This document shows, one piece after another, positions 1 to 12,668 of a DNA stretch of 64,000 nucleotides. The translations under genes were made by a program, and so were the position numbers. The first letter of the stretch is position 1. Each line of letters begins with the position of its first letter. The stretch is taken from the NCBI GenBank assembly GCA_036346375.1, contig CM070508.1, positions 13,634,852 to 13,698,851 of the forward strand, read 5' to 3'. The notes beneath the pieces are model-generated. The model was not told the origin of the DNA. It did no database searches and saw only the letters and a list, made by a program, of their open reading frames with translations. This DNA comes from Guadua angustifolia (lineage: Eukaryota; Streptophyta; Magnoliopsida; Poales; Poaceae).

Positions 1-3000
1 AATGAATTACACTTATCCAAATAAAATTATAGTCTTTTTCATAAAAATACGCCCGTATGCAAAAAAAAAAGGCCAAAAAGTACTGGAAGACAATATTTGA
101 GAGCCCAAGGCGGAAATAGTAGAAGTGAGTGCTAGTTTCCCTGGCACCTCTCACCTGTCGCAGCTCGCGACTGCCACTCTGCGTGCCATGGCTCGGCGAC
201 CCAGGGATGCGTGGAAACGTCGCCGGGCGGTCATACGATCAGGGCAAAGTCGCGATCTGCTGCCACTTCTAGGCTTCTAGCTCGGAATCCGACTTGTCGG
301 TTTCCGTGGCGTTGGGGCAGATTGGTCGTGACGGCGTTGTGGAGAGCTGATGGGAATCTACGGGTGTTCCCCGTTTGGTCCTTTGTTTCTCGTCTTTTTT
401 TCTTCGGTGCTGCAAATGGGTGCCTGATGCCGGGATACAAATGCGGTACCCCTTGCTTAAGCGGCTAAGCCTGTCACCGGCCAAACGAGTCTTGCCCATA
501 GAAAACAAATGTAAGATCTAGGTGAAAAAGTCTATAATACCTTTCAAATAGTCATATTTAATTTATGCTACCATCCTCTCAGTAGCAAATGGTATCATAA
601 GAATTCTCTAGATGGAACAGGATTTTCTAGCCCGGAGTAATTTAAGCCCGATCTAACTGTTTTGTAGTGACTTGTTGCAACCTCTTGAATTGGTAATTGG
701 ATAACACATACGATGGTTCAAGCAATAGCTCAAAGAATAAATAGAGCAGAGTATGTCGTACGCAAAATTTTGAACATGCATGCAGGTGCCAAGTTGCAAT
801 ATGATCATGCCGAGCTCTAGAAGTTAAGAGTTGGTGATTAGCCGTTCCATGTAACCAGGCTGTTTATTGTTTCGAGCAAAATATTTATTGTAGTAGCAGA
901 CGGGTTCTCACGATTCATGACTCATGAGTACGAGGACCGACAAAAATAACACTCTTCACTTGGAAGGCTTAGACATTGATTCGATGTATAGGTTTAGCGC
1001 CGGTCATTGTCTGGCTAGGTGTTAGCGGTTGTCCATGATAAGCACGTAATCATCACGCCATGTCTTTTATGGCCAACCTCCAACTTTGTGTGCTGCAGTG
1101 GTAGCATGTACATTGGCTTACAAATTACTCCATTTTTGAATAGATGGTATTCTAGGTTCTTACACTTCTATTAAGTTACATCTTAAAAAAAACTGCTTCA
1201 CCCATCTTCATTATTACTTTGGATGGTGTCTTACCCTAGTCTATGGTAGTAAATGATATTAGAAATAGCTAAAGTAGAGAGGTATAGAAGAAAAAAATGG
1301 TAAAAAACTACCTCAAAATTGTAGAATGACATGTGTTTAGAAACAAAATCTAAAAGTTAAGATGACATGTAAGTTATACCGAGGAACAACACCTCCAAGA
1401 AACAGAGGGAAAAGAATACGAAATAAAGTAGTTAGCTTGCTTCGCTGCTCATCTAAGATTTGAAGTCTGCTACTTGTTGGTAGGCCTATTTGAAGTTCGG
1501 AGTGCAATAATAGATTACATGGAACACAATCAGGGCTTGACATCAGTACCAGCATAGCACATTACAGGAACGCCTTTGAAATATAATTTTTCAGCAGTTA
1601 TACTTATCCTATCCGCACCAGAAAAAAAATAAGAACGAAAAAAGGGAACCGCAGAGCATATAACAGCAAAAGTTTGGCCGTTGCCACAATGCCATCTGCC
1701 AAAGCATTCGCCAAAAGAAAAGAAGCTCCTTTGTGAAACCACAAGTAACTGGAACACCAAAGCATCAGTAACATCGGTCAGATAATGAGACTCGGATAGG
1801 GTTGTCCTTGGTTGTACTAAGGAAAGCTTGATTTTGAGAGCGTGAACATGAACGGTAGACTGAACACCCACACAATCCCGATTTGACAAGGGAACTGTCA
1901 TCGTCATCTCTTTGGACATGCATGCGTTGAGGATATAGCTTAGCTAGCCTACATTCTGATGATCCAGGAAAATAAGGAAATGAGTTCGAATTATTTTCAG
2001 AAGGGGTGGTACCGTAGTAGGTTTGGGAATGATTTATGGTCCGGTGGAGTAGGTTTGGGAGGTAGTAGTAAGTATCTAGCATTCGAACCATGCCATTAAT
2101 ACAAATTGAAAACACCTTATTGGGATCTGCATGCAAATGTGAAGTTCAGAAATGGTAAGTCAGACACAGACGACCTCATCTGTTCAACACATCTGACCGT
2201 AGTAAACAACATGACAAATATGAAATCAGCCAAAAAAAAAGAGACAGAGCTAACATTGCCATGGTAACTAAGCATGAACAAAATTGTTAAAACCGGCTTG
2301 ACTAAACATGGAAAAAAAGTACTTTGTACATGCAATTTTATGTTTAACTTCGCAGCAGAGCTTTTTTTAACATATAAATCCTGCGCGCATACACAAGCAT
2401 AATTTACAGCATGATGAACATTTCAGCTAACGCAACAAACAGAATAGTGTAGTGTATAACCACGAGTTAAGTCGGGAACAACGAGATGGCACTGCATGCT
2501 AAACAAGTGCACCGTTAATGCACAATTTAGGGGCAATGAATGCAACCACATGTGCATAACTAGTAATGTATGGTTTTTATCTCAGGTAATTTATGCAACT
2601 GTTAAGCTAGAACCTTTAAATTCTAGTAAGTACAGCGATAGACTGGCCAGTGCAAGTCAAGTGTCCTATACGACTAAAGCATCTCAAGAAACTTGTGGTG
2701 ACTAAAAGAAGATACCAATCTTAACTAAGTGATGTTGGGCACACCTTTACATAAGTGCAGAAAGCAGGAACCTTCCTGCATGTACTGCCCTAGTCTTGCT
2801 TCCTGGCAACGGGGGAAAGTCATTTGTGACAGTAGTACAAAGGTGGAATGAGCCTGAGTTTTGGCTTCTAATTAGAAGTTAAAACAAGAAGAGTCCAAAC
2901 TCTGAAAGTAAGAACTGTGGTTGTAGCAAAACGAGCACAGGAGTGAATCAAATTGCATTTTTCAATTATCAGTACATATTAAGATCTTCCATGCCGAGCA

Positions 3001-3683
3001 TGCCATTGGTAAACCGAACGTGACTACAGCAGTGAATTTCAGGAAGATTACTTGTACAATTTTACAAAGTTTTAAATTCTATTATGAAGTAATACAACAT
3101 GCAAAGAATGGTTACAGCAAGAAACTATAATAAGCTTGATTCGTTCATCTAAAGCTAAAAGTCATCGCTAACAACATGTTAGGAGCTCTTCGGTTCGCAA
3201 TCCCTCATATGCATCGTGCCTTCAAATCTCAGAGTGACGACATATGTTGTGTCCTTTTCACGCAAAGTCTGTCAGAATCCCAGAGATTCCTTATTCCATC
3301 AGACAGTAGCAACGAAGAAAATGGTGCAGGTGTTATATCCTCAATTATAATCTGCAGCTCACGCATGTATAGTTTGAGAAATCAGATGCAAATGTATGCT
3401 CAACAAGGTATGCAAAGTAGATAGCTATTAATACCCCAAATTGAATTTATGTGAATAGCAGTGATAGCTGAACCAGTTATATGTGTCAAATTGAAAACAT
3501 TCAGCAACCACCAAGCCTTTTATCATCAAGACATACTAGCTTTGGTCATTATGAAAATTGAATCATTACAACATTATTACACAATGGCTGAAGGTACAAC
3601 GTAAGTAGTAAGATCATAGCATGCATTTCAAAAAAGTAATAAGATCATAGCGAGTAATACCTATTGAACATCATCTGTGATCC
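1..3683. other. No supported gene; intergenic DNA downstream of PSF1
   Basis: I find no recognisable protein domain, splice-consistent exon chain, tRNA or TE terminus here. Short open frames (for example 1765-2136 on the minus strand, 123 aa) have no family signature and overlap other frames, so I treat them as chance. The part just left of 3684 should hold the PSF1 3' UTR and polyadenylation region. Confidence 0.5.
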
Positions 3684-5887
3684 CTACTCCAGAAATTCTT
3701 CCATAAGACCCTATATAAGCTCAATAACATATAATTAGCAGACGAGATAATGACAGCATGAAATCACATAATAACAGATAAAGAACCTGTGATATAAATT
3801 GCTCAGTATCTGTGCGCCTTAGGAAATGGAGTGAGTTCTTGGTTAATGATATGGAATGGTCACCGAGAGATACTTCACCAATGTCCTCCAACACCCGAAC
3901 CTGGATGTAAGGGTCCTTGGGAGGCACCATGTCCTATACAAATGTACATAAAGTATGGTAAACATAGTTCATCCTTAATAAAGTAAATGAAATAGAAAAA
4001 TACCATACCACTGTTAAATCTATATCCATCTCCGATATGTATGACTTAATGGCTGCGGAATGGTTCTTGAAGTACTCTTTCTCTGAAAAATGGAGCTTTT
4101 CTTGTATTTCATGAGGAAGCACAGGACCAATTTTCCATCTAAAACTCTGAATAACCTCTGTTCGGTTATACCTGGTTGGATACAATTCTTTCAGCTTGGG
4201 TGCACCCAAAATCAGGTTAAGCAGGTGCAATTAGCATAAAACAGCGAGAAAGTACATGTAAGCCATGAGGCATCTTTTGTTACGGAGAAGCGAAAGATGG
4301 TGGATAGCTGCACCATAGTGGTCCTCGTTTCTGGTTGTTTCAATGTCTAAGTTTTGCTCAACCATTTTCCTGTCACAAGCACAGAGCAAACGAGGCATTC
4401 AAAAAGTTAGTAAACTGTGCCAGTGATGACGATAACTAATGATGCTCCTCATTTGATGTAGTTCTGTATTATTTTCCTGATGAAAGGCATTCTGGGAATT
4501 GATCAGAAATCATAAGTTGAAGTTAGATGAAGATGATCAACATTCTGATAGGCTACAAAATTACCTGATCAATGACTGAAACTGTGCATTGTGCTCATTG
4601 CACTCTCTAATGACCTGATCAAACATGTCGCTCTGCACATTCCGTAAGGCAGGAAGTTAGGGATGAACATGCTGCACAAACTAAAAAAAAACTACTATAG
4701 CTGACACAATCAATCAATCATATTGCCCAAACAGTATCAGACTATTATACAGCGCTGCAGCTGCTGCCTTAGTTTCATTCTAAAGATTGGACAATACTAT
4801 AATTTATCATCCGCATAAGTCATAGACTAGGGTTCATAATATTGAAATCGCGATTTTCGTACAATTTTTTATTTTCGATTATCGGCAAAAACTGGTCAAA
4901 AATCGCTCAAAAATCTCTAGAAGCCGAAGGGCTAAGAAATCAAATTTTTTGAGAAAAAATTAAAAAAAAAAGGGTCAATATTGACCGACCAAAAATCAAT
5001 TGCCCAATTGAAAGTTTCTTAGAGCCAATTTTGGTCAATTTCCATCAAAATCGAGTAATTTTCACTGATTATCGACCGGTTTAAGCCCGAATTTTTGAAT
5101 TTTTTTATTTTTTTTAAATTGGATTGGTTTACCGACTGGTTTCTACTATCAAGCCGGCTTGATACAGTCTATTTTTGCGATTTTCGAGCGGTTTTCGTAA
5201 ATTTTGTAAACCCTATCATAGACACTTTAACAGTGATACCATGGAATTTGGGATGGTGAGCCCAACAATTTTGGTTGCACGTGTTGGCTCTATGAAAAGG
5301 AAGAGGTCCAATGCTCTTTGGAGTAAACATATGCGGGCTTAAGCCAATAACTTTGCAAGACAGACCACAAATCTAAAGGGGTGTCTAGCACAGCTCTAGC
5401 TTCACCAAAATCCGTGGAGTTGGTGGAGCAGAGTATTTCTAGCTCCAGAAATTTATGAAACTAGAGCTGTGAGTACGTTAATAGCATTTAGATGGATTAT
5501 CTTGTTTACATTTTAGATCAAAAATATAAACTTAATTCACTTTATTTTAGACTACAAGTTCCAGATCTGAGGTGGAGCTGAGATCTGGAGTTCTGCCAAA
5601 CATGGCCTAAATCGTTAACATTTGCACAACAGGAGCCGGCACATACCACTTCCCATTAAGTAGTAAAAGTGTCAATTCTCCCATGCATACACCTAACAAA
5701 CAAGATCGAACAAAATTGCGCGCTAATACAAACATCAAGGAAACCGGAGCACCGGCCACGCAGATTCCGAACGAGTAGCTGCGAGCGCGTATGAAGAAGA
5801 GAAGAAAATTACGTTGAAAGGCGCGAGCTGGCCGGCCTCGCAGGAGTTGAGCTCCCTCAGCAGCTGCGACGCGCGCCTCCCGTACAT
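3684..5887 (-). CDS. PSF1: DNA replication complex GINS protein PSF1, 6 exons, 197 aa
   Basis: PSF1 is a subunit of the GINS tetramer (SLD5-PSF1-PSF2-PSF3), which joins CDC45 and MCM2-7 as the nuclear replicative helicase. Exons on the minus strand: 5887-5813, 4632-4565, 4369-4256, 4171-4009, 3933-3787, 3710-3684. All introns are GT-AG and the phases close to 594 nt including the stop. The N-terminus MYGRRASQLLREL and 'GQLAPFN' match the PSF1 A-domain start. 'LLRNKRCLMAYMYNRTEVI' is the family core and 'EKEYFKNHSAAIKSY' follows it. The C-terminal B-domain (about residue 140 on) contains 'PPKDPYIQVRVLEDIGEV' and 'LTKNSLHFLRRTDTEQFI', and the protein ends GLMEEFLE. The human protein is about 196 aa, so length is normal. 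Intron 1 (4633-5812) carries two transposon insertions. I see no lesion. The start is the only ATG giving the family N-terminus. Confidence 0.93.
4828..5215. mobile_element. Non-autonomous hAT-like element in PSF1 intron 1
   Basis: A 388-bp AT-rich element with inverted ends: left TAGGGTTCATAATATTG, right end reading TAGGGTTTACAAAATTTACG on the minus strand. It is flanked by a perfect 8-bp direct repeat, TCATAGAC (4820-4827 and 5216-5223). An 8-bp target duplication with TAGGG termini is the hAT pattern. The interior is rich in 'GATTTTCG/AAATCG' motifs and has no coding capacity. Confidence 0.72.
5378..5606 (+). mobile_element. Short MITE in PSF1 intron 1, copy 1 of a family shared with 34853-35085
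   Basis: A stretch of about 230 bp whose left half (GGGGTGTCTAGCACAGCTC...) and right half (...TGAGATCTGGAGTTCTGCC) are imperfect inverted copies. The same sequence recurs in the opposite orientation at about 34853-35085, including the motifs 'ACTTAATTCACTTTATTTTAG' region and 'TTGGTGGAGCAG'. CTAAA occurs on both flanks. The superfamily is not certain. Confidence 0.55.
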
Positions 5888-6110
5888 CCTCCGCCTCACC
5901 CACGGCCTCCTGCCGCCACCGCGCTCGACGTGTTCGATGGAATGGCGCTTCAGGAGAGGGCCGGATCTGCCACGGTGGGAGGCCGAGACTGGCGGAGCAT
6001 ACGGCCGCAAATTGCGCACGGCGGTCGGGCGCGCGGCCGCTCGAGGGGCAGCGGTAGTGGTGGTACACGGCGCGAGCGGTGGCAGTGGGAGGGGACTTTC
6101 GCGTGGCCGC

Positions 6111-6118
6111 GCGGGAAA
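6111..6118 (-). promoter_or_regulatory. E2F-type site upstream of PSF1
   Basis: TTTCCCGC on the minus strand, about 225 bp upstream of the PSF1 ATG in a GC-rich block (about 5880-6240). It matches the E2F consensus TTTSSCGC. Plant DNA-replication genes are commonly E2F-controlled at G1/S. The site is seen in the sequence; its function is inferred. Confidence 0.5.
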
Positions 6119-6533
6119 AATTTTGGGGGCTCGCTTTGGGGGGCGGGAGGAGGACGAGGAGATAAGGGCGTGGTTTACGTTTGTGTGGGGACGTGTCGTG
6201 TTTGGTGGCTGCGGCTTGCGAGATCCAACGGCCAGCATCCCTCCAACCTTTTACGTGTGATCGGCAGAGATGGGAATGACGAAACGGCGACCGAACGGAC
6301 TGGTTGTCACAGGGTCACTTGGTTTTTCGACGGCCCATTCACGTGATAACAAAGAAAAAACTCTTGGGCCGGTCGCTAATAATCCATCCTTAAGCTGAGT
6401 AGCTGGAACTCCAAATTTTCTCATATAAACATAAATTGTGTCAGTTCAAATCATATGTATAAATTCAAACTAAATTCGGGTATATTTTTTTAAAATTTCA
6501 ATTTTAGAGTATATAAACATCTACTCCATCTGT

Positions 6534-6680
6534 TCAAGTTTATAAGGATTATTTTTTAATGATCTTATCCATAAATATAAGGCTTACACGTAGATTTATC
6601 TTTCCTTCTATACCACTATTTATAGTTTGCAATAAACCCACATTTCTCTCTCCACATGCCCCTCTGTGCTCTGTGTGACA
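6534..6680 (+). mobile_element. Truncated Stowaway-like MITE
   Basis: Begins after TA with CTCCATCTGTTCAAG and continues 'TTTATAAGGATTATTTTTTA', closely resembling the left half of the complete Stowaway at 20755-21037. The right terminus is missing, and the sequence runs directly into the 110-bp tandem array. Confidence 0.6.
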
Positions 6681-7230
6681 GTAATTTGGAATGCATTTGA
6701 ATGTAAATATGATATCCATTTTTTACTTCAGCCACATGGACATCATTCGCCATAGCTAGATTCAACAGTAAAATCTAACAACGTTTCTAGTAATTTAGAA
6801 TGCATTTGATAGTAATTTTGGTCTATTTTTCTTTTACTGTTGCTATCACATGGGCATCATGTACCTCAACTATGTGCAGTAGTAAAATCTAATAACATAT
6901 TCAGTAAATTAGAATGCATTTGGCAGTAAATTTGATCCATTTTCTATTATCGCTATTACACGATCATCATGCACCACGGCAAGGTGTGATAATAAAATCT
7001 AACAATGTGTCCAGTAAATTAGAATGCATTTGACAATAAATCTGGCCAATTTTGTGTTAACGCTATCACTTGGTCATCATGTGCCACGATGAGGTGTGGT
7101 AATAAAATCTAACAATGCAGCCAGCAAATTGGAATGCATATGGTGGTAAATTTGCTTCATTTTGTATTGCCGCAATGCCTGGTTGTAGCATATTGGATGT
7201 TTGTATGTGGTTTGTAAGTTGTTTAATATG
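6680..7230 (+). repeat. 110-bp tandem repeat array, about 5 units
   Basis: The anchor ATGCATTTG (last copy ATGCATATG) starts at 6691, 6800, 6914, 7024 and 7134, giving spacings of 109, 114, 110 and 110 bp. Each unit also carries 'TAAAATCTAACAA'-like and 'CATCATG' blocks in the same order. Units have diverged by substitutions. A chance 72-aa frame on the minus strand overlaps it. Confidence 0.85.
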
Positions 7231-7891
7231 GGACGTTGTAATTTGGTATGTGTCATCCGAAGTATGAGGAAAACTAACAGAAGTGTGATGTTCATATCTG
7301 ATGGATTACAAATTGCCTTGTGTTGGATGATATGAAGCTGGTATAAGTAAACTGGTATACAAGCGTTATACCGTTAATATAAAGAATAGATGATAGGGCT
7401 TGAAAATATACGATGTATCGCTATAACGTGAGCCGCACCGACAGTGTTTAGACTGCAATCCTAATAAGAAAGCATGGCGCAATCTATGGTAGAACTTGCA
7501 TAGGCATCATCATATGCTGGTAGGTAATTTACAACTTTCACAGGTAGCAGTCTTGGCATATGGTCTTACGTAAGTTACAGTCTTTATAGTGAGTAGATCA
7601 GCTACGGTCGGTGATAACGGTGGATGCATTAGCATAGTTTATATATATATAAGGAAATATCGCACCATGTATGTAGGAAACATAGATAGCGCTGTGGTAA
7701 CAGGATGGGCCTGGAGTGGCGAAACATGGCGCGAACACTGCTATCTGACGCGGCCAACGGTTTAGGCTTTGTTATCGTAATAAGAAATATAAGCTGGATT
7801 AGTAGATTCAAGCTTTGTCTCTGTAATAGGAAAAATAAGCTGGATTAGTAGATTTAGTAAACGGTGATCTCTGTAGTAAGGATCAGACAAA
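7231..7891. other. AT-rich intergenic DNA, no gene seen
   Basis: There is no domain or exon chain. A short direct repeat, AAGCTGGATTAGTAGATT, occurs at about 7791 and 7838, just before the solo LTR target site. Confidence 0.5.
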
Positions 7892-7896
7892 TCGAA

Positions 7897-10800
7897 TGTA
7901 ACATTCCAGTTTTTGAGTTCTCAGCGTCTGAATTTCAAAACCCGAACCCATTGCATTTTATTCGAATTAATTCCAGCTTAATTTGAATTTTTAAAAACAA
8001 AAAGGATTTAATCTGATTAATCCAAAATTCAAATTAAATATTTCTTGTTTTTATTGGGCTTCTTGTGCTTCATTGATTTTTTTTGTATTTTTGGAGATTT
8101 TTTTGGAATTTATTTGCTATTTATTGGAATTTATTGGATTTTATGCGAATTTCTGGCAATTTCCTAAATTCAGAAATGAATTTAAATTCCTTTTCCTTCG
8201 TTTGGGCCGAAACCACTGTTCTTTAGCTCGGCCCATTCCTATTCATGCCGCTTGGCCGCCTCTGTTCTTCTCTCCTCACTTGACCCATCATGCCGCCAAA
8301 TGACCCATTTTCTCGACGAAAACCCTAGCGTTCTCCGTCGATTTCAATCGAACGACCGCCTTTCGCCCGCACCGAAAAACCCTAACCCTAACTCACCCCT
8401 GTGCCTCGCCGTTGGATTTTGATCTAACAGCCGTCGCCTCGTCCCGTGTTTGCACCGACGGATCGTCATCACACGGTCACGAAGGAGCCACGTCGCCCTA
8501 GCATCGCCGCCGCCCGTGCAGCCCTAACCCTAACCGCCGCCCTCAACTTTCGTGTCGTTTTCCCGCACCCTGAGGCTATTTAAGCCGGCGCCGCACACCT
8601 TCTGAGGTTCGCCACCTCGCGCTGCCTCTTTTCCCCCACGTCTCGCCGGCTGGGACGCCGCCGTGCGTTCCCACGTCCTCGCTAGAGTTCAAGCCATCTC
8701 CCGAGTCCTTCCGCCGCCGATTCCTCCGCTGTCGGTGAGTCTCCGCCGCCCTTCTTGGTACCAATGAGTTCGTCTCATCGTGATCTTCCTAATCCACTCA
8801 AAACCGTGCCGATCCAGCGTTCCTCCGCCGATTTCGGTGTTGTCTTCCCCAAGTCCGGCAACTTGCGACGCTGCATCGCCGTCGCCCTGCTTCGTTGGTT
8901 CCTGGCCGCCCGATCGGTCGCTGACGTCCCAGATTGCTCCACGTCTCCCCTCCGTGCCCTCACTCCATCGCCGTCGGATCGTCTCCCAACAGCCAGATCT
9001 GCGCCGCATCACGCACGGTAAGCCGCTTCGTCACCCTCCACGTGTCGCCCCGTGTCCGCCGCGTAGATGCCGCGTCATCGCCACCTCAGATCTGGTTTTC
9101 CGCGTGGCCGCCCAGGTCAGCATAGCCTAGTCGCTGTGTCCGCACCATGTCAGTGCCACTTGGCACCGCGTGCCAGCCACGTGTGCGCCACGTCACCCGT
9201 GAGCCCCTCGGTGAACTTAGTTCACGGTGAGCCGAGCCGATGACAGGCGGACCCCGCATGTCAGCGGTATTCATTTCTATTTTCTTGAATTTCCGAATTT
9301 CCGAAAATCCAGCCAATCGGAAGCCGACACGTGTTAGTCCCTTTTCTTTTTCTGATTTTCTCTCCCGAGAAACTTCTGAGAGCCCGTTCTCCTCCGTTCG
9401 AACTCCAATTCGAACGATTCAAATTTCTAAATTCATCTAAAATCATGCTCTATCTGCCAGTGCCCTTATTTTGATTTTTGGATTTTGTTTGAATTTATTT
9501 TATTTATTTTTGTTCTCGTTTTACGTGTAGACGACGCAGTTGAAGTGCAAGCGGATCATCCGGCGGAGGTAGCACCAGCGGGAGGAGTTGAAGGCAAGTC
9601 TTCGTTGACCATATTGATCCCAATTTTATGAAAATATTATGTTGTTTTAAATTATGCATGCTATCATTTTGAGTAAAGTACTTTAAATGAAATTTTGATG
9701 CTTAGCTAAATGCCAATTGTGTTATGCCCTCATTGACATTAATTGTGACAACCTTGACACCTTAGGAAAATATTAAGTACTATAATAATGACAATTAATG
9801 ATTTGGTATGGGACGGTAGAATGGCTTAGTCTTGCTTAAATACTTCGGTACCTTACCATTGTGGAAATGCTTTCACTCATTATTCAAAATTACTTGTGAA
9901 ATTATGGCAATTGGTATTGCTGGTATTATTAAATTGAAATAAAAATGGAAAATGGTTTAGACCGGGGCGGATGGTTGTATGGCGGGTGCGGGATGCACAA
10001 ATTTTTGGAAAGTGATTGTTCCGCCCTAGTCAATTAAGGACCGAAGCGTGTGTTACCTTGGACCGAGCTTTACCGTACAACCACAAGTCTATATGGGTAC
10101 GACCTGGCTAAGTAATTTGTGTGTGTCGTTATTGGCTTCGCCATTGGGTTGAGTGGGGTGTCGGGTAGACCCTTGCAAGGCGCAAGAGGGGGCTTCTGTA
10201 CTGGGCGGATTTAGCCCTAACAGCGGTGAAACCTTAGCGGGCGAAGTTGGTAGCGGTGTCGTACATTGTAACAGCCTTGTCATGATCTCTCTCTGCCGAC
10301 ACACCAAAGGAAGTGTGTTAGGCAACAAGAGTCGATCATGTCTTGTGGGTAAAGTGTACAATCTCTGCAGAGTTAAAACTACTTGAGTAGCCGTGCCCAT
10401 GGTCATGGGCAGGCGAGGTACGCTAGCACATTGTAGATTTTCTGGTTTTGGTTTTAAATGAAAATGATTTTGGAAAACCGTGAGTGGTTGAACTCGCGGG
10501 TTTTGGTTTGGCGGTTGGAGCCAATCGGGTGGTTGGAACCCATTAACTTGTTATACATCAAATTCAACTACTATGTTATTTACATTTTTGTCAAATACTG
10601 CTTTCTGAAATTACTACTGTTATTTCAAGTTAAATTCAGCTTTATGCAAATGAACCATATTATGCCTGCCATTGTTAAACCTTGCATATAGTTATCATGC
10701 ATTAAGTTTCCAAGACTTGCGGAGTACGGTGTGTACTCACCCTTGCAACATAAAATTTTCTCAGAGGAGTATCCGGAAGCTGAAGGTGATTATTACTTCT

Positions 10801-11109
10801 TTGCTTGTGGGTTCGATGAAGGCGACCCGGACTACTAGGCGCGCTCCCCAGTCGATTGCCTGTGGGCACATGGATTGGCTCTTTTTGTTGCTACTGTTTA
10901 TTTTCCGCTGCTACTTACCAACTTAAGCCATAAGGCTTGTCATTTGTAATAATGTGTTTACAATGCTATTTCCCTTTTGCTTAATTTACTGTTGTTACTT
11001 TGTGGTATGACTATGTTATCATCACTGTTTGAGCTGTGTGTGCTAGCTTTTCCTAGACTAGCACGGGTAAACACAGAGGGGTCGGATTTGGTAAATCCGG
11101 GTCCCGACA
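7897..11109 (+). mobile_element. Solo LTR, about 3.2 kb, of an LTR retrotransposon (probably Ty3/gypsy)
   Basis: Starts TGTAACATTCC and ends GGTCCCGACA (TG...CA). It is flanked by a perfect 5-bp target duplication, TCGAA (7892-7896 and 11110-11114). It contains no gag or pol, and no PBS or second LTR follows, so it is a solo LTR left by recombination between two LTRs. A TATA-like CTATTTAAG lies at about 8577 after a GC-rich, AAACCCTA-containing block; that is the likely U3 promoter. LTRs this long are typical of some grass gypsy (Tekay/Del-like) lineages; that assignment is inference. Open frames inside (8689-9130, 10089-10406 and others) are LTR sequence, not genes. Confidence 0.88.
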
Positions 11110-11114
11110 TCGAA

Positions 11115-12668
11115 AGCATGAGAAAATACCTTTCAAAGTTCATTTGATCTGTACCGTCTAGATTGAGTTTCCTCATCTCTGTTGGTCTATATATTTTTTT
11201 GAGATATAACAATAAAAAAGCTGGATTACATTAAGATTATGTTGAGATTAATTAGTAGCAAAGAATTTACGGTTGGTATGTTGTAATGTCTTTATAAAAC
11301 TTAGGCAGTATCTGGAAATATTGTTGAGACTACAATACGGTTGGTATGTTGTAATGTCCGCGGGAAATTAGGCAATATGTGGAAAGGAACGCGATGTCAT
11401 TTTAAGTATATTATTCAGGAAGCCGCTGCAGATAAAAAGGAAAGTATCATGTAGGAAATAACTTGATTCCAGATAGAGCAACAATTGTTTGTGATGAACT
11501 CGAGTTTATTTAGCATCCTAATAGTATGTCTGGCAGATTGTGTATGCAAGGAATTTATAATATTCATAGATAGATAGTGTGCATGCAAGGAATTTCTAAT
11601 ATTGATAGGCAGACAGTAGATCAACCCATTCTAACTATTATTTACGCAAAGAAAGTCACGTGATAGATAACAGTCGCATAAAAGAGAAGTGGTAAGGACA
11701 TCGCAAGTAAACCAGGCAGCATACGCACATAGTACAAAGGTGATAGTTCATGACGATTGATTGCTAAACAAAAGCAGCTGTATGCACATATCCATTCATG
11801 TCATAAACAATGTCTATTGCCTTGAGTATCATGCATGACATACAAAGATTTATCTGGGAGAGCGTAAATACCATATAGTTGTCGATAGCATGAGCAAGAT
11901 ATGAATTACTCCATATAGGAACTAAGGATGGTGAGCCGACCTTCTATCTTTGGTGATACATTTCTAAGGAAAAAATCGTTGAACCTCAGTGGTTTTATTT
12001 ATGCAGGGCAATAAACATCAAGTGGTTCAACAGATTCCCTGACAACCAATGTTGCAGCCTAATACCGAGTGGTCCAAGTAAAGGGCAAAACTACCATGAA
12101 GCCATATTTAACTATGTCAAGTCTAAACTTTGGAGGTTCAGAAGATAATGTCAAAAGATCAAATACCATCCAAAAATATTAATAAAAACAACCTACTAAG
12201 CACATATAGTTCTTCCTCTTAGCACTTCTTAAATTCATTTCATTCCAGTGTATATGCAGTAAAGCATAATATGCAGGCTCCACAAGGCATTCTTTAAGAA
12301 CAACTATTCAGAAGTTTTATAAAGATATGTTCAGCAGAACAACGGGAAGCCACTACCTCGGGTGTTTTCGGTAGCTAATAGCTAGTGGTATTATTAGTAT
12401 AGAAAAGAGACTACAATACACTATTTCAGCATTTGCGTACCACACAATATTGAGACTATAGTATATATTTGGGAATGGTTTCCTTTAAAGAAAATGAAAA
12501 CATTGCTCCAGCATGAAGGTATGCCAGTAAGAAAATCTCGATGTACCAATATCTAGGATAAGAAAATTGGGACATACTGCCAGGCGCCAAATGCTGACAA
12601 ACAATTTGGCACTTCATAATCTTTTTTTTTTGGAGATAATAATCTGATAACAGTAAATAACCATTTAC
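11115..12668. other. No gene seen; small local direct repeats
   Basis: There is no recognisable coding sequence. 'ACGGTTGGTATGTTGTAATG' occurs twice (about 11271 and 11338), and 'GCATGCAAGGAATTT' occurs at about 11543 and 11582. This stretch may include decayed 3' parts of the neighbouring hnRNP Q pseudogene, but I could not identify further exons. Confidence 0.4.

Noticed and set aside
1530..2136. Two overlapping minus-strand frames (129 and 123 aa)
   Set aside because: They overlap each other in different frames, lack family similarity, and show no neighbouring exons.
5607..6346. Several long open frames around PSF1 exon 1 on both strands
   Set aside because: These are shadows of exon 1 and its GC-rich 5' flank; the real coding part is 5813-5887.
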